A DNA stretch of 64,000 nt from JAGIBJ01 sp032119595 (GCA_032119595.1 JAUMBQ010000009.1:1-64000); one strand, 5' to 3'; shown: positions 40,481-50,342, numbered from the stretch's first letter. Numbers and translations: made by a program. Notes: generated by a model from the sequence alone, not told the origin.

Positions 40481-43008
40481 GAGTCCCCCAGGAATGGCTG
40501 CTTCGGTACTGCAACCCGGGCCTCAGCACCGCTGAGCTCGAGGATGCCCTCACCGACTCCGGCACCAAGGTCGAAGCGATCCACCAGCACGGTCCGCCGT
40601 CGAAGGATGGCTTCGTCGTGGGGCTCGTGCTCAGCCGCGAACAGCATCCCGATGCCGACCGTCTCGGCGTGTGCGTCGTCGACACCGGTGGCGAGGAGCC
40701 CGCGCAGATCGTCTGCGGCGCGCCGAACGTCGCCGCGGGCCAGTTCGTCCCGGTCGCGCAGCTCGGCGCCGTCATGCCGGGCGGCATGAAGATCAAGAAG
40801 GCCAAACTCCGCGGCGTTGAATCGCGCGGGATGATCTGCTCCGCCAAAGAACTCGAACTCGGACTCGAGAGCGACGGCATCCTCGTGCTCGCCACCGCCG
40901 GCGCTGACGGCGCAAGCCTCGTGTTCGGCGCGCGCCCGCCAGCCGTCGGTGCGATCGCCGGCCTCGATCCGTCGAAGATCAAGGTTGGCGTGCCACTCGG
41001 CGATGTCCTGTCGCTCGGCGGCCCGGTCATCGAGCTGGAGGTCACCCCGAACCGGCCCGACAGCCTCGGCGTCTACGAGATCGCCCGGGAGCTCCACGCG
41101 GCCACCGGTGCGCCGCTGCGGCCCCAGAAGTGGGCCGGCGTCGAACTGCCCAAGGCCGCACCATCGGAGACGAACGGGTCCGGCGCGCCGACGGCGACGT
41201 CCGGCGGCCTGACCGTCACGCTCACCGAATCAGAGCGGTGCCAGCGGTTCACCACGATCGTTTACGAGGACGTTGTCGTCGGCCCGTCGCCGCCGTGGCT
41301 CGCCGCGCGCCTCGTGGCCGCGGGCCAGCGCCCGATCAACAACGTCGTGGACATCACCAACTACGTGATGCTCGAAACGGGCCAGCCGCTGCATGCCTTC
41401 GATCTCGATCGCGTCGTCGATGGCACGCTCGTCGTGTACCCGGCGCAGGAGGGTGAGTCGATCACCACGCTCGACGGTGAAGATCGCAAGGTTCCCGCCG
41501 GCACGATGCTGATCAAGGACGGCGACGGCCCGACGTCCGTCGCCGGCGTGATCGGCGGCGCTCGCTCCGAAGTGCTTCCGACGACCACGCGCGTCGCGAT
41601 GGAGGTCGCCACCTGGCACGGCCCGTCGATTCACTCCGCGTCGTGGGCGCTCGCCGTTCGCACCGAGGCGTCGACGCGCAACGAGAAGGGGTTGCCCGTC
41701 GAGCAGACGCTCGACGCGCAGCGGCGTGCACTCCAGCTCATGCATGAGCTGGCCGGCGCGAAGCCGGTCGGTCCGATGATCGACCTCGGGACGCGGTCGA
41801 TCTCGGCGACGGTCCTCCAGCTGCCCGGGTCGTTCTGCAAGCGCGTGCTGGGCTACGACATCCCAGAGCGGCGTCAGATGGAGTTGCTGAAGGCGATCGA
41901 CCTCGGCGTCGAGTCGTCGGGCACGAACGTCTTGACGGTCACGATTCCGCCGCGGCGCCGCAACGATCTCACCCGCCCGATCGACCTCATCGAGGAGATC
42001 GCCCGACTCGACGGCCTCGGGAACGTCCCGGCCACGCTGCCTGCTGGACGCCCGGCGGGTCTGCTGACCGCTCGGCAGAAGGCCGATCGTGCGCTGCTCG
42101 ATCTGCTCGTCGGCCGCGGGCTGAACGAGGTGGTGGGGTGGAGCTTCGGCAACACCACCCAGCTCGACCGCCTCGGCCTGCCGGGCGACCATCCGCTGCG
42201 GGCCGCCGTGAAGGTCCGCAACCCGATGAGCTCTGAGCTCGGTCAGCTCCGCACGACCCTGCTGCCGTCGCTGCTGGAGATCGCCGAGCGCAACGTGTCC
42301 CGCGGGTTCAAGGACCTGCGCTTCGTTGAACTCGGCACCACGTACCGAGATACGCCTGGGGCTGAACTGCCGACGGAGACGCGGACCCTTGGCGTCCTGC
42401 TCACCGGTGAACTCCTGCCGTCCACCTGGGCTGCCCCGAGCGCGGCCAAGGCCGACGCCCTCGCGACGACCGAGCTCGTCCGCGCGATCAGCGCGCTGCT
42501 GCGGGTCGACCTCGAGATCGAGCAGGGCACGCCGCCGGTCTACCTTCATCCTGGCCGCGGCGCGACGCTGCTGCTTGGCGGTCGCGAGATCGGCGTCGTG
42601 GGCGAGCTGCACCCGCGGATCTCTGCGCAATACGACCTCGACGACCCGGTCGCGATCCTCGAACTCAGCGCCGACGCGCTGCTCGACGCGATGCCGGGCC
42701 GTCCCCAATACGAGCGGTTCGCGGGCTTCCCGCCGGTCACGCAGGACCTCGCGGTCGTCGTCGACGACGGCGTGCCGGCGAAGGCGGTCGTGTCGGCGGC
42801 GAAGGGCAGCGGCTCAGCGTTGCTGCGCGACGTGCGCGTGTTCGATGTCTACTCCGGCGTTGGCCTCGGCGAGGGCAAGCGTTCGCTCGCGCTGCGGCTC
42901 ACCTTCCGCGCCGAAGACCGCACCCTCACCGAAGACGAGGCGACGGCCGCCCGCAACAAGATCCTGAAGACGCTCGAAGCGCAGGTCGGGGCGGTCGCCC
43001 GTGGCTGA
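40477..43008 (+). CDS. pheT: Phenylalanyl-tRNA synthetase beta subunit
   Basis: Protein of 843 residues: tRNA-binding EMAP-like domain near 40-190 (with an Ala/Gly-rich insert), B3/B4 editing domain (PINNVVDITNYVMLETGQPLHAFD), B5 domain, catalytic-like domain and C-terminal ferredoxin-fold anticodon-binding domain (from about 750). A complete subunit of usual size. Its start overlaps pheS by 4 nt and argC begins within its last 8 nt, so translation coupling continues into the arginine genes. Confidence 0.96.
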   Translation: MRVPQEWLLRYCNPGLSTAELEDALTDSGTKVEAIHQHGPPSKDGFVVGLVLSREQHPDADRLGVCVVDTGGEEPAQIVCGAPNVAAGQFVPVAQLGAVMPGGMKIKKAKLRGVESRGMICSAKELELGLESDGILVLATAGADGASLVFGARPPAVGAIAGLDPSKIKVGVPLGDVLSLGGPVIELEVTPNRPDSLGVYEIARELHAATGAPLRPQKWAGVELPKAAPSETNGSGAPTATSGGLTVTLTESERCQRFTTIVYEDVVVGPSPPWLAARLVAAGQRPINNVVDITNYVMLETGQPLHAFDLDRVVDGTLVVYPAQEGESITTLDGEDRKVPAGTMLIKDGDGPTSVAGVIGGARSEVLPTTTRVAMEVATWHGPSIHSASWALAVRTEASTRNEKGLPVEQTLDAQRRALQLMHELAGAKPVGPMIDLGTRSISATVLQLPGSFCKRVLGYDIPERRQMELLKAIDLGVESSGTNVLTVTIPPRRRNDLTRPIDLIEEIARLDGLGNVPATLPAGRPAGLLTARQKADRALLDLLVGRGLNEVVGWSFGNTTQLDRLGLPGDHPLRAAVKVRNPMSSELGQLRTTLLPSLLEIAERNVSRGFKDLRFVELGTTYRDTPGAELPTETRTLGVLLTGELLPSTWAAPSAAKADALATTELVRAISALLRVDLEIEQGTPPVYLHPGRGATLLLGGREIGVVGELHPRISAQYDLDDPVAILELSADALLDAMPGRPQYERFAGFPPVTQDLAVVVDDGVPAKAVVSAAKGSGSALLRDVRVFDVYSGVGLGEGKRSLALRLTFRAEDRTLTEDEATAARNKILKTLEAQVGAVARG

Positions 43009-44038
43009 GCCGCGCGTCCTTATCGCGGGTGCGTCCGGATTCGCGGGCGCGATCGCCGCACGCCTGATCCAGGACCATCCGGTCTTCGCGCTCGGGCCGA
43101 TTACGGCGCGCGCCGAAGCGGGCCTACGGCTCGTCGACCTCTACCCCCAGCATCGCGTCGACGCGGTGCTCGAGGAACTCGACGTCAACCGCCACGCGGG
43201 CGAGGTCGAGGCCGCGATCGTCGGCTATCCGCACGCGGCGGCGGCGCCCCTCGTCAAGGCGCTGCTCGACCGCGGTGTGCGCGTCATCGACCTGTCCGCC
43301 GACTTCCGCCTCCGCGACCTGGCGGTCTACGAGGACTGGTACGGCGAGCATCCTCACCCCGAGATGATCGGGACCTCCGTCTACGGGCTTCCGGAGCTGT
43401 ACCGCGATCTGCTCCCGACCGCGAGCCTGGTCTCCGGCCCGGGGTGCTTCCCGACCGCCGCCTTGCTTGGCCTCCGTCCGCTCGCCACCGGCGGCCTGCT
43501 GCGCGACGTGATCATCGATGCCAAGACCGGGGTGTCCGGCGCTGGCCGCAAGCTGACGCACGCCACGAGCTACGTGTCGATCAACGACTCCATCAGCGCC
43601 TACAAGACCACGGGGCACCGCCACCGCCCGGAGATCGAGCAGGAACTCGCGCTCGCCGGATCGGTCGTGCCGGTCACCTTCGTGCCGCACCTCGTGCCGG
43701 TCGACCAAGGCGAGTACGTGTCGATCTACGCCACGCTCCACGAGCCGCGGTCGGCCGAAGCGGTCGCCGCGCGCTACGCCGAGGCGTACGCGGACGAGCC
43801 GTTCGTGGAGGTCGTCGCCGGCCCGCCGAACACACGCGGCGTGCGCGAGACCAACCACTGCCGCATCCACGTGCAGGTCGAGGAACACACCGGACGGGTC
43901 ATGATCTTCAGCGCCATCGACAATCTCTGGAAGGGCACGGCCTCCCAGGCCGTCCAGTCGCTGAACGTGATGTTCGGCCTGCCCGAGACGACCGGCCTGC
44001 TGCCGGGCGACGCCGTCCCTGCTGGGGTGACCCGGTGA
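43001..44038 (+). CDS. argC: N-acetyl-gamma-glutamyl-phosphate reductase
   Basis: Protein of 345 residues catalysing the NADPH-dependent reduction in arginine synthesis. Rossmann motif GASGFAGA at the N-terminus and catalytic Cys149 in VSGPGCFPTAALLGL. The C-terminal HRHRPEIEQEL and FVPHLVPVDQGEYVSIY segments are as expected. GTG at 43001 overlaps pheT by 8 nt. The block argC-argJ-argB-argD continues without a visible promoter; argF, argH and argR are not in the window. Confidence 0.95.
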   Translation: MAEPRVLIAGASGFAGAIAARLIQDHPVFALGPITARAEAGLRLVDLYPQHRVDAVLEELDVNRHAGEVEAAIVGYPHAAAAPLVKALLDRGVRVIDLSADFRLRDLAVYEDWYGEHPHPEMIGTSVYGLPELYRDLLPTASLVSGPGCFPTAALLGLRPLATGGLLRDVIIDAKTGVSGAGRKLTHATSYVSINDSISAYKTTGHRHRPEIEQELALAGSVVPVTFVPHLVPVDQGEYVSIYATLHEPRSAEAVAARYAEAYADEPFVEVVAGPPNTRGVRETNHCRIHVQVEEHTGRVMIFSAIDNLWKGTASQAVQSLNVMFGLPETTGLLPGDAVPAGVTR

Positions 44039-45276
44039 AGGCCCGGCCCGACCTCAGCCGCTGGCTGCCGCTCCCCGAGGGCGTCACGCCATCGGCGCCC
44101 GAGGTCTTCCCCGACGGCTTCCGCGGTGGCGCCGCCGCCACGGGCAGCAAGCCGTCGGGCGCCCTAGATCTCGGCATCGTCCTGTGCGACGAGCCCGCGG
44201 TCACGAGCGCGGCGAAGTTCACCACGAGTGCCGCGCCGGCCGCGCCCGTGATCATCACTCGCGACCGCTGCGACCTGACCCGCCTGCGGGCCGTGTTCGT
44301 GAACAGCGGCAACGCAAACGCCGCGACCGGCCGCACGGGCATCGAGGAAGCCGCTCGCACGCACGGTGCCACGTCGATGCTGATCGGCGTGCCCGAGGCG
44401 CAGATCGCGCTCTGCTCGACGGGCATCATCGGCGTCCCGCTCGATGGGCGCGCCTTCGTCAAGACGCTCCCGCAGGTCCGCGACGATTTCGGCCCGGACG
44501 CCACACGGTTCAACCAGGCGATCTGCACGTCGGATCTCTTCTTGAAGAAGGCCGCGGTCGACGTGTCGCTCAGCGGCGGCACCGTGCGGTTCGTTGCGCA
44601 GGCCAAGGGCGCGGGCATGATCCATCCCGGCTTCGCCACGATGCTCTGCTTCGTGCAGACCGACGCCAAGCTGTCGGCCGGCCAGTGCGACCGCCTGCTC
44701 ACCAAAGCGCTGCACGAGACGTTCAACCGCGTCTCCGTCGACGGGCAGCTGTCGACGAACGACACCGCGATCGTCCAGGCCTCCGGCCGCTCGGGCGTGA
44801 GCCCACAGGACGACGACGAGGACGCGCTGATCCAAGCAGCGCTGAATCACGTGATGCTCGATCTTGCGCTGCAGCTCATCGCCGATGGCGAGGGCGCGAC
44901 GCGCCTGGCGCGCATCAAGGTGACCGGCGGCGATCCCCAGGGCCACGCGGCCGAGAAGGTCGCGGACGCGGTCGGCACCTCACCGCTCGTGCAGACCGCG
45001 CTCACCGGCGCCGACCCCAACTGGGGCCGGATCGTGCAGGCCGCAGGCCACGCGCTCGCGGGCCGCGGCATCGTTCCGTTCGACGTGTCGTTCGGCGGCG
45101 TGAAGGTCTGCCGCGGCAACCAGGCGGCTCGTTACGAGTACGCCGACGCCAAGGCCGCGGCCGAGCAGGAACTCGTCGAGATCGAGGTCGGATTCCCAGG
45201 AGATGGCGAAGCGCTGCGCTACTTCTGCGACCTCACGGTCGACTACGTGCGGTTCAACAGCGAATACACCACCTGA
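44035..45276 (+). CDS. argJ: Ornithine acetyltransferase / N-acetylglutamate synthase ArgJ
   Basis: Protein of 413 residues that recycles the acetyl group from acetylornithine to glutamate. The self-cleavage site is at Ala201-Thr202 in AKGAGMIHPGFATMLCF, where the freed Thr is the nucleophile; the residues before it read PGFATM rather than the commoner PNMATM. The N-terminus has VFVNSGNANAATG. GTG start overlaps argC by 4 nt. Whether it is mono- or bifunctional cannot be seen. Confidence 0.95.
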   Translation: MKARPDLSRWLPLPEGVTPSAPEVFPDGFRGGAAATGSKPSGALDLGIVLCDEPAVTSAAKFTTSAAPAAPVIITRDRCDLTRLRAVFVNSGNANAATGRTGIEEAARTHGATSMLIGVPEAQIALCSTGIIGVPLDGRAFVKTLPQVRDDFGPDATRFNQAICTSDLFLKKAAVDVSLSGGTVRFVAQAKGAGMIHPGFATMLCFVQTDAKLSAGQCDRLLTKALHETFNRVSVDGQLSTNDTAIVQASGRSGVSPQDDDEDALIQAALNHVMLDLALQLIADGEGATRLARIKVTGGDPQGHAAEKVADAVGTSPLVQTALTGADPNWGRIVQAAGHALAGRGIVPFDVSFGGVKVCRGNQAARYEYADAKAAAEQELVEIEVGFPGDGEALRYFCDLTVDYVRFNSEYTT

Positions 45277-45289
45277 CCCGGAGGATCTG

Positions 45290-46138
45290 ATGCGCGACAT
45301 CAGCACCCTGCTCGAGGCCCTTCCGTACATCCGGGAGTTCCACGGGCGAACCGTGGTCATCAAGTACGGCGGGGCGGCCATGACCGACCCGCAGCTCGAA
45401 GAGGATTTCGCGCGCGACATCGTGCTGCTCAAGTACGTCGGGATGAACCCCGTCATCGTGCATGGCGGTGGCCCGGCGATCACGAGCCTGATGACGCGTC
45501 TGGGGAAGGAGACGGAGTTCATCGGTGGGCTGCGCGTGAGCGATGCCGACACCGTCGACATCGCCAAGATGGTGCTCGTCGGCAAGATCAACAAGGACAT
45601 CGTGCTGCGCCTCGGTCGTCAGGGGCAGCCGGCCGTCGGCCTCTCCGGCGACGATGGCCAGCTCTTCCGCTGCAAGCGCCGCGCGGCACCCGACGGGACC
45701 GACATCGGGTTCGTTGGCGAGATCGACCGCGTCGATATTGGTGTCGTCGAGCATGTCGCCGAGGACTACATCCCGGTCATCGCATCGGTCGGTGCCGACC
45801 GCGAGGGCAACTCGTACAACATCAATGCCGACGAGGCTGCCGGCGCGCTGGCCCGCGCACTGAAGGCCTACAAGCTCGTGTTTCTCACCGACGTGGCCGG
45901 TTGGCTAGAGGACGCAACCGACGAGTCGACGCTCATCCAGACCGTCGACGCCGACACCGTCGAGAAGGCCATCGAGAACGAAGTGGGCGGCATGGTGCCC
46001 AAGCTGCGCGCCTGCGTCGACGCGATCCATGGCGGTGTCACGGCGGCGCACATCATCGACGGTCGCGTCCCACATTCGGTGCTGTTCGAGCTCTTTACGA
46101 ACGCCGGCATCGGCACCAAGATCACCCCGGCCGCATGA
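45290..46138 (+). CDS. argB: N-acetylglutamate kinase
   Basis: Protein of 282 residues of the amino-acid kinase family: VVIKYGGAAM at the ATP-binding start, VIVHGGGPAI, LVGKINKDIV and YNINADEAAGALA. A Shine-Dalgarno site GGAGG lies 7 nt before the ATG, one of the few clear sites in the block. An extended N-terminus (MRDISTLLEALPYIREFHG) is that of the arginine-inhibited hexameric type, so feedback control by arginine is likely. Confidence 0.96.
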   Translation: MRDISTLLEALPYIREFHGRTVVIKYGGAAMTDPQLEEDFARDIVLLKYVGMNPVIVHGGGPAITSLMTRLGKETEFIGGLRVSDADTVDIAKMVLVGKINKDIVLRLGRQGQPAVGLSGDDGQLFRCKRRAAPDGTDIGFVGEIDRVDIGVVEHVAEDYIPVIASVGADREGNSYNINADEAAGALARALKAYKLVFLTDVAGWLEDATDESTLIQTVDADTVEKAIENEVGGMVPKLRACVDAIHGGVTAAHIIDGRVPHSVLFELFTNAGIGTKITPAA

Positions 46139-47409
46139 GCGATTCCATGACGACCTCAGACCAGGCGGCCCCAGCGGGCGGACCGTTCGACGCCACGAGC
46201 CAGGGCAACACGAGCCGTGGACGCTGGGCACCGGGGACCCCGGCAGCGGGCCTCGCCGAGCTCCAATCCCTCGACGACCAGTTCACGATCGACACCTACG
46301 CGCGCCTGCCGCTCGACGCCGTCCGCGGCGAAGGCACGCGCTTCTGGGACGCCGAGGGCGTCGAGTACCTCGACTTCCTCGCCGGCATCTCGGTGAGCAA
46401 CGTCGGGCACTGCCATCCGAAGGTCGTCGCGGCGGTTCAGGAGCAGGTCGCGACGTTGCTGCACGTGAGCAACCTCGTGCACACCGAACCCGCGCTGCGC
46501 CTCGCCGAGCGCCTGGCGACCAATTCCCTCGGCGACGGCTCCAAGGTGTTCTTCTGCAACTCGGGCGCCGAGGCGATCGAGGGCGTGCTCAAGCTCGCCC
46601 GCCGCGCCAAGCTCGCCGGCGACTTCGTCGTGGTGCGCGAAGCGTTCCACGGCCGCACGTACGGCGCGCTCTCGGCGACGCCGCAGGAGGCCAAGCAGGC
46701 GCCGTTCGCGCCGCTCGTCCCGGGCTTCATCGTGGCCGAGGCGACCGCCGACGGCATTGCCGCAGCGGTCACGGAGCGGACTGCGGCCGTGTTGATCGAG
46801 CCGATCCGTGGGGAATCCGGCGTGCACGTCGTGCCGGACGAGGTCCTGGTCGCGGCCCGTGAGGCCTGCGATCGCGTCGGCGCCGCACTGATCTTCGACG
46901 AGATCCAGACCGGCCTCGGCCGCACCGGCCCGCTGTGGCGCTTCCAGTCCACGCCGGTCGTCCCGGACGCCCTCACTACCGCCAAGGCCCTTGGCGGCGG
47001 CTTCCCGATCGGCGCCTTCATCGCCGGCCCGAGGCTCGCGGGCGCGCTCCAGCGCGGCGACCACGGCTCGACCTTCGCGGGCTCGCCGATCATTGCCGCG
47101 GCGGCTCACGCCACGCTCGACGTGCTCATGGATCCGGCGCTGCAGGCGTCGACCGAGCGCCTCGGCGAGCGCCTGCGCGATGGCATCGCCCGCCTGCCTG
47201 GCGTGACCGAGGTCCGCGGCGCGGGCCTGATGGTCGGCTTCGACCTGGACGGCGGTGGAGCCCCGGACTTCGTCCTGCGTGCCATCGCCGAGCAGCGCCT
47301 GCTCCTCAACGCCACCGGCCCGGCGACGATCCGCCTCCTGCCGCCGCTCATCGTCGGAGAAGCCGAGATCGACGACGCCCTCGGGCGCCTCGCGGCGCTG
47401 CTGGTTTAG
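46135..47409 (+). CDS. argD: Acetylornithine aminotransferase
   Basis: Protein of 424 residues, class III PLP aminotransferase. Cofactor lysine is Lys284 in TTAKALGGGFPIGAF; other motifs are FCNSGAEAIEGVLKLAR, FHGRTYGALSAT, and IFDEIQTGLGRTG. The first about 40 residues are an extra low-complexity extension (TTSDQAAPAGGPFDATSQG); an ATG at 46147 is an alternative start. The ATG at 46135 overlaps argB by 4 nt. A long hairpin follows the stop. Confidence 0.95.
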   Translation: MSDSMTTSDQAAPAGGPFDATSQGNTSRGRWAPGTPAAGLAELQSLDDQFTIDTYARLPLDAVRGEGTRFWDAEGVEYLDFLAGISVSNVGHCHPKVVAAVQEQVATLLHVSNLVHTEPALRLAERLATNSLGDGSKVFFCNSGAEAIEGVLKLARRAKLAGDFVVVREAFHGRTYGALSATPQEAKQAPFAPLVPGFIVAEATADGIAAAVTERTAAVLIEPIRGESGVHVVPDEVLVAAREACDRVGAALIFDEIQTGLGRTGPLWRFQSTPVVPDALTTAKALGGGFPIGAFIAGPRLAGALQRGDHGSTFAGSPIIAAAAHATLDVLMDPALQASTERLGERLRDGIARLPGVTEVRGAGLMVGFDLDGGGAPDFVLRAIAEQRLLLNATGPATIRLLPPLIVGEAEIDDALGRLAALLV

Positions 47410-47411
47410 CT

Positions 47412-47442
47412 CGGCGTGCCGCCCCTGCCGGGTGGCGCGCCG
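47412..47442. terminator. Hairpin between convergent argD and esterase gene
   Basis: A 13-bp stem (47412-47424 with 47430-47442) containing two G-T wobbles and a 5-nt loop. No T-run. Likely a shared stop signal for argD and the minus-strand operon. Confidence 0.45.
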
Positions 47443-47492
47443 CTGACCCCTCGATGTTCGACCCCGCGCCAGCGTTGCCGGGATCCAATCGT

Positions 47493-48857
47493 TTAGATCG
47501 CCGTGGGGTACGTCTCCGGCGGCTCGGTGAGCGCTTCACCTTCGCGGCGGTCGAGGGGCTCGACGGCCGTGGTGTGGTCGAGGTGCACGATGGCGTCGAA
47601 CTGCCGGCCGGGGCGGCTCGTGAGGTAGTGGCTCTGACGCTCGGTTTCCGGGCGGTAGATGACGCCGATCGCTCGGTGCAGCCAGCGCTGGCGCAGTACT
47701 TCGGCCGCGGCAGGGTCGGCGTCGCCGAGGAGCAGGAACGCTGGGTAGCCGACCTCGTGGAAGACGGCCTCGATGCTGCCCGCGAGGGGCGGCCGGACCG
47801 TCCGGCGCCGCGGCACGTCGCCCCAGTTCTGAGCGGCGGTCACCGTGCCGGTAGCGGTCGTGAAGCCCACCAGCACGGCGTCGCCGGCATGACGTTCCCG
47901 AACGAGCTGGCCGATGTTGAGCTCGCCGCCGTCGCGCATCTGCGTCGCGCGCGCATCGCCCACGTGCGAGTTGTGGGCCCACACCACGACCTTTGCGTGG
48001 CCCTGCGCGCGTTCGAGATGCACGAGCAGCTCGTCGAGGGTGTCGGCCATATGGCGGTCGCGCAGGTTCCACGATGAAGCGTGGTCGGCGAACATCGTGC
48101 GGTAGTACTCCTCCGCGTTCGAGACCACACGGGCGTTCTGCTCGGCGACGAACTGGCGCTCCTCGGCCACGGCGCCGTCCTGCAACAGATAGGCCCCGGC
48201 GCGGCGGCGAAGGTCGACGAGCTGGGTGAGCGCCTCCTGGTGGCAAGGCCTCGTGCCGCCGAGCACGACGGCACGCCCGTACTCCTGGGTCTCACCGGTG
48301 AACGGTTCGAAGCAGCCGTAGCGACGGCGTGCGCGCGCCGCCGCAGGCGGATCGACGCGGTCGAGGTAGCCGATCACCGCGTCGGCGGAGTCGTGGAGGC
48401 TGTACAGATCGAGGCCGTAGAACCCGGCGGCTTGGCCAGGATGAGCGCTGTTGTGCCCATGCAGCCAGTCGACGAACGCCTCCACATCGCGGTTCCGCCA
48501 CATCCAGGTCGGAAACCGCTGAAAGCCCTGAAGCGCCTCGTTCGCGTCGCGGTCGGCACCCTCGCCCCGGACGTAGCGGTTCACGCGATACGCATCCGGC
48601 CAGTCGGACTCCACGGCGACTGCCGAGAAGCCGCACTCGTGGATGAGTCTGCGCGTGATGTCGGCGCGTGCGGCGTAGAACTCGCTCGTTCCATGAGACG
48701 ACTCGCCGAGCATCACCACGCGCGCGTCGCCGATCCGCTCGATGAGCGCATCCCAGTCGGTCGACGCGCCGGTGAGTGGCAACGCGGCCTGCCGGAGGGC
48801 TCCAGCGGCTTCGGCGTCGCCACCGAGCAAGTGGCGTTGGTCGTGGAGATCATGCAT
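47493..48857 (-). CDS. Erythromycin esterase-like protein
   Basis: Protein of 454 residues of the EreA/EreB-like superfamily. The N-terminal motif VVMLGESSHGTSEFY includes Glu52 and His55 of the active site, and AVAVESDWPDA and WAHNSHVGDA carry further acidic/His residues. Members include macrolide esterases and many housekeeping relatives, often fused or paired with phosphoribosyltransferase genes as here; antibiotic inactivation should not be assumed. It overlaps the preceding gene on the same strand by 8 nt. Confidence 0.9.
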   Translation of the reverse strand: MHDLHDQRHLLGGDAEAAGALRQAALPLTGASTDWDALIERIGDARVVMLGESSHGTSEFYAARADITRRLIHECGFSAVAVESDWPDAYRVNRYVRGEGADRDANEALQGFQRFPTWMWRNRDVEAFVDWLHGHNSAHPGQAAGFYGLDLYSLHDSADAVIGYLDRVDPPAAARARRRYGCFEPFTGETQEYGRAVVLGGTRPCHQEALTQLVDLRRRAGAYLLQDGAVAEERQFVAEQNARVVSNAEEYYRTMFADHASSWNLRDRHMADTLDELLVHLERAQGHAKVVVWAHNSHVGDARATQMRDGGELNIGQLVRERHAGDAVLVGFTTATGTVTAAQNWGDVPRRRTVRPPLAGSIEAVFHEVGYPAFLLLGDADPAAAEVLRQRWLHRAIGVIYRPETERQSHYLTSRPGRQFDAIVHLDHTTAVEPLDRREGEALTEPPETYPTAI

Positions 48858-50196
48858 GGGTGTTGCGTCCTGAGCGAGTGAGCGGCAGCGGCGTTCGGGC
48901 GTAGCGGAAGAACCAGGTCGTCGCCAAGTCCGCGACCTCATCAAGCGCACCGGGCTCTTCGAAGAGGTGGCCGGCACCGGCGACGATCTCGGTCTGGACC
49001 ACGCACCGCATGGCTTGCGCCGCACGCCGGTTCAGTTCGAGCACCTGGTGGTCTTCGCTGCCGACGATGAGCAGCGTGGGAGCGAGCACGCTCGGAAGTG
49101 CACTGCCTGCGAGATCCGGGCGGCCGCCGCGGGACACCACCGCGAAGACTTCGGTACCGAGCGTGGCCGCCGTTTGCAGCGCCGCCGCCGCGCCAGTCGA
49201 GGCACCGAAGAGGCCAACAGGCAGGTCGAACACATCGGGTTGGTTCGCGCACCACTGGGTCGCTGCCGTGAGGCGCTCGCTCAGGAGGGTCACGTCGAAC
49301 ACCGCGGAGCGCTCATCGGACTCTGTGGGCGTGAGGAGGTCCAGGAGCAGGGTCGCAAAGCCCTCGGCCGCGAGGTGCTCGGCCACCGCGATGTTCCGTG
49401 GGCTGTGACGGCTGCTGCCGCTGCCATGCGCAAACACGATCAGGCCCTTCGCCGCTGGCGGCACCCGCAGCACACCCTCAAGGCCCGGCCCAGCCGGGAT
49501 CGCCACGGAACGCCAGCCGTACGGCGCCGGTGCCTGTGGACGCTCATCCGCTGGCCGGGGCACCTGGAGCGACCGCTCGAGGAGGCTGAGGACTTCACGG
49601 TCGGTTGTCGGTGCGAAGTCCTCGTACCACTTGCCCACGCCGACGAAGTCCTCCGGTTGCTCCAGGCAGACCACCTCGTCGGCTTCGTCGGCGAGCCGGG
49701 CGACGGCCTCGCGGGATCCGACGGGGACCGCCACGGTGATCGAGCGAGGCTCCCAGCCGCGGATGCATCGCAGCGCTGCGAGGTCGGTCAGCCCGGTGGC
49801 AACGCCGTCGTCGACCAGCACGACATCACGGCCGCGAACCGACGGAGGGCCTTCCGCGCCGCGGTACTGGTCGAGGCGACGGCCCAGCTCGATGAGTTCC
49901 CGGCGGAGGATCTGTCCGAAGGTCCGCCCGTTGACGCCGGTGGCGCGTGCTTCGGGCGCATCGAGGATCATCTGGCCGTCTTCGGCGATCGCCCCGATGC
50001 CGTACTCGGGGTGGGAAGGCGCGCCGAGCTTGCGCACGATCAACACCTCGAGTGGCACGCCCAGGCGCTCGCTGACTTCGAATGCCACGGGCACCCCGCC
50101 GCGTGGCAGTGCGACGACAACCGGGTCGATGAACGGGCGGGTCGAGAGTGCCTGGGCAAGTCGCTCCCCGGCGTCGCGTCTGCTCAAGAACGGCAT
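48850..50196 (-). CDS. Phosphoribosyltransferase-alpha/beta hydrolase fusion
   Basis: Protein of 448 residues. Residues 1-210 are a type I phosphoribosyltransferase with the PRPP loop VVLVDDGVATGLT (126-138). Residues about 225-445 are a dienelactone-hydrolase-like alpha/beta hydrolase: oxyanion FAHGSGSSRHSPRN, nucleophile Ser333 in LFGASTGAAAAL, acid in VGSEDHQV and histidine in AGHLFEEPG. This fusion is a recurring architecture next to erythromycin-esterase-like genes. Its cellular role is unknown. ATG 50196 is used; a TTG 15 nt upstream is possible. It diverges from argG. Confidence 0.88.
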   Translation of the reverse strand: MPFLSRRDAGERLAQALSTRPFIDPVVVALPRGGVPVAFEVSERLGVPLEVLIVRKLGAPSHPEYGIGAIAEDGQMILDAPEARATGVNGRTFGQILRRELIELGRRLDQYRGAEGPPSVRGRDVVLVDDGVATGLTDLAALRCIRGWEPRSITVAVPVGSREAVARLADEADEVVCLEQPEDFVGVGKWYEDFAPTTDREVLSLLERSLQVPRPADERPQAPAPYGWRSVAIPAGPGLEGVLRVPPAAKGLIVFAHGSGSSRHSPRNIAVAEHLAAEGFATLLLDLLTPTESDERSAVFDVTLLSERLTAATQWCANQPDVFDLPVGLFGASTGAAAALQTAATLGTEVFAVVSRGGRPDLAGSALPSVLAPTLLIVGSEDHQVLELNRRAAQAMRCVVQTEIVAGAGHLFEEPGALDEVADLATTWFFRYARTPLPLTRSGRNTHA

Positions 50197-50336
50197 GAGA
50201 CCATCGTGCAACAGCCCGCAGTCCGGTCCGTTCGTAGGGCCGTGCAGTCCTCGTCAGCAGTTCCCCGAGGAAGCGTGCGTGGTGACCCGCAGTCCGGTGC
50301 CTCGCCGCCCAGACTCCGCCCGCCACGCGCACTCAA

Positions 50337-50342
50337 TACCCT
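50337..50342 (+). promoter_or_regulatory. -10 element for argG
   Basis: TACCCT lies 75 nt before the argG ATG. The implied leader of about 69 nt contains a GCCGCC-CTCT-GGCGGC hairpin. Confidence 0.4.

Noticed and set aside
43444..44034. Long in-frame extension upstream of argJ inside argC
   Set aside because: The extension is an out-of-frame reading of argC. ArgJ homology begins at the GTG that overlaps the argC stop.
47493..48857. Macrolide-resistance call for the erythromycin-esterase-like gene
   Set aside because: The superfamily is broad and mostly uncharacterised. Linkage to a phosphoribosyltransferase fusion and lack of mobile elements argue against naming it a resistance gene.
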